DNA of 34,807 bases from Nitrososphaerota archaeon (GTDB taxonomy: Archaea > Thermoproteota > Nitrososphaeria > Nitrososphaerales > Nitrosopumilaceae), in contig JADFLH010000011.1 of NCBI GenBank assembly GCA_022564515.1, positions 1-34,807 on the forward strand, given 5' to 3'. The notes under the pieces were generated by a model, which did no database searches, was not told where the DNA came from, and saw only the letters and a program-made list of their open reading frames with translations. How positions within the stretch are numbered: the stretch's first letter is position 1; every line of letters starts with the position of its first letter. Position numbers and translations under genes: made by a program. Positions 31,942 to 34,807 of this stretch are shown in pieces.

Positions 31942-32304
31942 ATGACTCTCCCGAGAGGATTTGGTACTGGCGGAGCCAGCGGAGAAGGTAGTGCTGATGT
32001 TGAAAGAATGATTGGCCGTCGTGTAGAACACATGGGGGGTCTTATTACGTTATCATACATTGCGGCATGGCTTGCTACTTTTGGCGGTACAGCAGCAGGA
32101 TATTTCTATTATCCATGGGCTTATCCAACCAATAGCGGTCACTTTGCCTTTATTGTACTGACGATTATAGAGTCAATTGGATACCTATTTTGTATGAAAG
32201 TAACGCAGGAAGGCTCTAGAGTTAGTACTAATGGTCTAATTGCTGGAACTATGGGGATTATTGCGATATTAACCGTCCTGATATCCACATTCGTAGGGTT
32301 CTAG
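31942..32304 (+). CDS. amoX: Ammonia monooxygenase subunit X
   Basis: A 120-residue protein specific to ammonia-oxidising archaea, encoded between amoC and amoA as in other group I.1a genomes. A polar N-terminus of about 30 residues (GTGGASGEGSADVERMIGRR) precedes three membrane helices (about 37-58, 66-84 and 96-118). AmoX is an integral part of the archaeal AMO complex. TTTTTAAAGATT just before the gene (31911-31922) can serve as its TATA region. Confidence 0.92.
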   Translation: MTLPRGFGTGGASGEGSADVERMIGRRVEHMGGLITLSYIAAWLATFGGTAAGYFYYPWAYPTNSGHFAFIVLTIIESIGYLFCMKVTQEGSRVSTNGLIAGTMGIIAILTVLISTFVGF

Positions 32305-32385
32305 AAGAAAACCCCTTTTGGTATTTTTTAAATTTTTCATTTTAGACGCAAAAATATAATATTCGAACAGGATATTTCACTAAAA

Positions 32386-32394
32386 TTATAAATA
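32386..32394 (+). promoter_or_regulatory. TATA box of amoA
   Basis: TTATAAATA lies 24-32 nt before the TTG start of amoA (32418), placing transcription start close to or at the start codon and supporting that codon. Confidence 0.6.
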
Positions 32395-32417
32395 CTGACC
32401 ACATATTCTACACATCA

Positions 32418-33068
32418 TTGGTCTGGCTTAGACGAAGTACTCACTACTTGTTCATTATAGTAGTTGCGGTAAACGGAACTCTGCTTACAATTAATGCAGG
32501 TGACTATATTTTCTACACGGACTGGGCTTGGACTTCGTTTGTAGTATTTTCAATATCACAAACATTGATGCTTACGGTAGGCGCAGTGTATTATCTGACA
32601 TTTACTGGCGTTCCAGGAACAGCAACGTATTATGCATTAATCATTACAGTGTATACATGGGTTGCAAAAGGTGCATGGTTTGCACTCGGATATCCATATG
32701 ACTTTATCGTTGTACCAATATGGTTACCATCAGCAATGTTGCTTGATCTGGCATATTGGGCTACAAAGAGAAACAAGCACTCACTAATTCTGTTTGGCGG
32801 AGTATTGGTAGGTCTGTCGTTACCATTGTTTAACATGGTAAATCTGTTAACAATTGCAGACCCGCTAGAAACGGCATTCAAATATCCACGGCCAACATTG
32901 CCACCATACATGACGCCAATAGAACCGCAAGTTGGAAAATTCTATAATAGCCCGGTTGCGCTGGGTGCTGGTGCTGGTGCAGTATTGGCCGTTACGATGG
33001 CAGCGCTAGGATGTAAGCTAACAACGTGGACGTATAGATGGATGGCCGCTTGGTCAAAGTGGGACTAA
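32418..33068 (+). CDS. amoA: Ammonia monooxygenase subunit A
   Basis: A 216-residue archaeal AmoA, the standard length, with about six membrane helices and the well-known start VWLRRSTHYLFI. It is the marker gene of ammonia-oxidising archaea. The first codon here is TTG, where nearly all archaeal amoA genes have ATG (context CATTGGTC instead of AATGGTC). No in-frame ATG lies near, and a TATA box about 25 nt upstream fits the TTG. The C-terminal conserved stretch with WMAAWSKWD is intact. Last gene of the amo cluster. T-poor sequence follows, so its terminator is not clear. Confidence 0.98.
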   Translation: MVWLRRSTHYLFIIVVAVNGTLLTINAGDYIFYTDWAWTSFVVFSISQTLMLTVGAVYYLTFTGVPGTATYYALIITVYTWVAKGAWFALGYPYDFIVVPIWLPSAMLLDLAYWATKRNKHSLILFGGVLVGLSLPLFNMVNLLTIADPLETAFKYPRPTLPPYMTPIEPQVGKFYNSPVALGAGAGAVLAVTMAALGCKLTTWTYRWMAAWSKWD

Positions 33069-33250
33069 AACCCCAAACCTTTCCCTTTCATTTTATTCAA
33101 ATCTCTTCGTATACCATTTTCTAATCGAAAAATCATTGTTACGAAATTTGTATTTAAGCAAGCTAGACTGAATGTAGATTAAAAAATATTGTACACGTTG
33201 TAATCTTTTACAACTTCATTCCTGAATAAATTATACCAGAATTATGACTG

Positions 33251-34180
33251 GTGAAACAACAATATCATCAGGTAAAATCCTTACAACCAAAACCATTTGT
33301 AAAATGGGCTGGTGGAAAAAGGCAATTAATTCCAATTCTAAATCAGCATCTTCCTGAAACCTTTGATACCTTTTTTGAGCCATTTTTAGGAGGAGGCGCA
33401 ATGTTGTTTCATATTCTCACTAAAAACTCAAAACAAAATTGTATTGTTTCAGATTTAAACTCTGATTTGATTTTGACATATGTTACAATTAGAGATAGGG
33501 TTGAAGAACTAATATCCTCACTCAAAACCCATTCAAAAAATTATTTCAAAAATTCTAAATCCTATTATTATTATTCAGTAAGAGATAGCGTTCCAAAGAA
33601 TCAGATAGAAAAGACATCTAGACTCATTTTTCTAAATAAAACATGCTTCAATGGATTGTACCGAGTAAATAGCAAAGGAAAATTCAATGTACCGCTTGGT
33701 CGTTATACCAATCCAAATATTGTAAATGAGGAAAATCTCAGATCGGTAAGTAGGGTGATGAAATCTAGAAAGATCCTGATGACTTGTAGGGATTTCTCAG
33801 CGACTTTGGATGATGCTGGAAGGGATGATTTTGTATATTTTGACCCACCATATCACCCAGTAAGCTCTACTGCAAATTTCACAAGTTATACAAATCGTGA
33901 TTTCACTTACGAAGATCTTAAACGTCTTTCAGAGACTTGCACAAAATTAGATTCAAAAGGTTGTAAATTTATGCTATCTAATTCCAACTCCCAAAAGGTA
34001 TTGGAATGTTTTTCAAAAAATTCTTGGAAAATTTATGAGATAGAAGCTAACAGGACAATCAATTCTGATTCTAGAAAACGAACTGGTTACTCTGAACTTT
34101 TAATAAAAAATTACTATGGGCGGGATGGTCTTGTAAAGATAAAAATTATGGGTTTAACCAAATATATTACTCTCCTTTAA
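33251..34180 (+). CDS. Dam-type DNA adenine N6-methyltransferase (D12 class)
   Basis: A 309-residue methyltransferase of the alpha group. KWAGGK (18-23) and FEPFLGGGA (42-50) form the SAM-binding motif, the LNKTCFNGLYRVNSKGKFNVPLG region (128-150) is typical of Dam/DpnM enzymes, and catalytic DPPY is at 198-201. It starts at GTG 33251, as an in-frame stop lies just before. No restriction enzyme gene is adjacent, so it looks like an orphan or phage-type methylase. Target specificity cannot be read. It opens a segment whose content differs from the neighbouring housekeeping genes and may be horizontally acquired. Confidence 0.93.
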   Translation: MKQQYHQVKSLQPKPFVKWAGGKRQLIPILNQHLPETFDTFFEPFLGGGAMLFHILTKNSKQNCIVSDLNSDLILTYVTIRDRVEELISSLKTHSKNYFKNSKSYYYYSVRDSVPKNQIEKTSRLIFLNKTCFNGLYRVNSKGKFNVPLGRYTNPNIVNEENLRSVSRVMKSRKILMTCRDFSATLDDAGRDDFVYFDPPYHPVSSTANFTSYTNRDFTYEDLKRLSETCTKLDSKGCKFMLSNSNSQKVLECFSKNSWKIYEIEANRTINSDSRKRTGYSELLIKNYYGRDGLVKIKIMGLTKYITLL

Positions 34181-34203
34181 AGAGTCTTTTTAGAAACTTA
34201 ATC

Positions 34204-34737
34204 ATGTTTGATCCTCAAGAAATAATCTACAAAGAAAGTAGAGAAATAATGAATAAGAAATTTTTAGAGTTAGTTAAAAAAGAAAGGCCCGACTTTATTT
34301 TTCTATATCTTGTATACGAAGAGTTTGATTTAGAAACTATCGTAAAAATAAAAATAATCGACCCAAAAATAAAAATAATTAATTTTTCCGGAGAAGAAAA
34401 TGACATATTTGATAACATGTCGATACATCGTTTACCTTTTATCGATTACTTTTTCATAATACAGGATTCTTACATTAAAGATTATAAAAATCCAGCTATT
34501 GAGTATAGACCATATACTGCTGGATTTGATTCTTGTGACGAATTTAAAAATGCTGATTTAAGAGTATGTGTAAGGTGTAAAGGTGCGGGTAGATCACAAA
34601 TACGCAAAAAAATATTCACATTAGAAGATCCATATTATTTTAAATGTGAACTTTGTAATGGAGGAGGGTTTGTTTGTTGTTGGTGTAAAGGTCATAAAGC
34701 TATATGCAATTGTGAAGAAATAGAAATAAATGATTAG
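34204..34737 (+). CDS. Rossmann-like fragment joined to DnaJ-type zinc finger
   Basis: A 177-residue protein with two parts. Residues 20-108 (RPDFIFLYLV, IKIINFSGE, DYFFIIQDSYIKDYK, then RPYTAGFD) resemble the N-terminal Rossmann half of CgeB/DUF3880-like glycosyltransferases, with no second half. Residues 120-171 hold CVRCKGAG, CELCNGGG, CCWCKGH and CNC, i.e. nine cysteines in Cys-x2-Cys-x-Gly-x-Gly units like the central zinc domain of DnaJ. It begins 23 bases after the methyltransferase gene on the same strand. The combination is unfamiliar to me. Function unknown; a host-modifying or viral adaptor role is only a guess. Confidence 0.62.
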   Translation: MFDPQEIIYKESREIMNKKFLELVKKERPDFIFLYLVYEEFDLETIVKIKIIDPKIKIINFSGEENDIFDNMSIHRLPFIDYFFIIQDSYIKDYKNPAIEYRPYTAGFDSCDEFKNADLRVCVRCKGAGRSQIRKKIFTLEDPYYFKCELCNGGGFVCCWCKGHKAICNCEEIEIND

Positions 34738-34807
34738 AAATACAAGCATCGATGCTTATATGGCTCTGAAAAATTCTGGCGCATTGAGTAAATTGCGTTG
34801 GGAATCA
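34730..34807 (+). CDS. Start of a phage-like winged-helix-type protein (runs off the window)
   Basis: An ATG at 34730 overlaps the previous stop by eight bases, and its frame stays open to the window end. The 26 visible residues (MIRNTSIDAYMALKNSG..., then LSKLRWES) match the opening of short phage-associated proteins in which Asn-Thr-Ser-x-x-Ala-Tyr-x-x-x-x-x-Ser-Gly-x-Leu-Ser is followed by a winged-helix DNA-binding domain. That domain itself is outside the window, so the call is provisional. Confidence 0.5.
   Translation, partial: MIRNTSIDAYMALKNSGALSKLRWES

Noticed and set aside
1-34807. CRISPR arrays, transposases or inverted-repeat-bounded insertion sequences
   Set aside because: No regularly spaced repeats, transposase motifs or paired terminal repeats were found by reading both strands.

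Overview
The window (about 34% GC by eye) comes from an ammonia-oxidising archaeon of the Nitrososphaeria/Thaumarchaeota, most likely the Nitrosopumilales (group I.1a). It carries a compact ammonia monooxygenase cluster (amoB, amoC, amoX, amoA). The other genes are archaeal: ABCE1, TBP, eS1, uS15, Pcc1, RecJ/DHH, isoprenoid-lipid enzymes and an intron-bearing tRNA. Many genes begin with GTG or TTG and have no Shine-Dalgarno site. Several have a TATA-like box about 25 nt before the start codon, which suggests mostly leaderless transcripts.

Layout. 1-2257 is the end of a complex I operon (nuoL 3' part, nuoN). 2240-4782 holds GGPP synthase, tRNA-Glu with a non-canonical intron, a TenA/CADD-like protein, a CAU tRNA, a probable C/D box guide RNA and pyrE. 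4833-10599 is a mosaic of short transcription units: LarA-like protein, site-2 protease, RimI-type acetyltransferase, Trm5-like methyltransferase, cupin, UbiA-like membrane protein and UbiE-like methyltransferase. 10680-12699 has a frame-broken small membrane protein and ABCE1. 12797-13427 has 5S rRNA followed by three tiny Cys-rich proteins. 13529-18313 has a dehydrogenase, a DCC protein and a three-gene non-oxidative pentose phosphate operon whose first gene fuses a transketolase N-half to ribulose-phosphate 3-epimerase. 18315-22436 holds lineage-specific small genes, TBP and an ASCH protein. 22497-28559 has an isoprenoid-lipid reductase and the conserved information-processing operon uS15-RecJ-Pcc1-SerS-eS1-COG1325.

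28672-33068 is the ammonia-oxidation neighbourhood. Two small membrane proteins with strong promoters precede amoB (minus strand) and amoC-amoX-amoA (plus strand). They are candidates for the recently described extra subunits AmoY/AmoZ. From 33251 the content changes to an apparent accessory segment: a Dam-type adenine methyltransferase, a protein joining a Rossmann-like fragment to a DnaJ-type zinc finger, and the start of a phage-like protein that runs off the window.

The genes serve energy conservation (ammonia oxidation, complex I, perhaps quinone tailoring), archaeal lipid synthesis and saturation, pentose production, and translation and transcription. No CRISPR array, transposase or defence island was seen. 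The most notable observations are the tRNA-Glu intron with a fully matching splicing motif, the guide RNA beside the CAU tRNA, the TTG-initiated amoA, the candidate AMO accessory subunits, the enzyme fusion, the broken genes at homopolymers and the terminal accessory segment.
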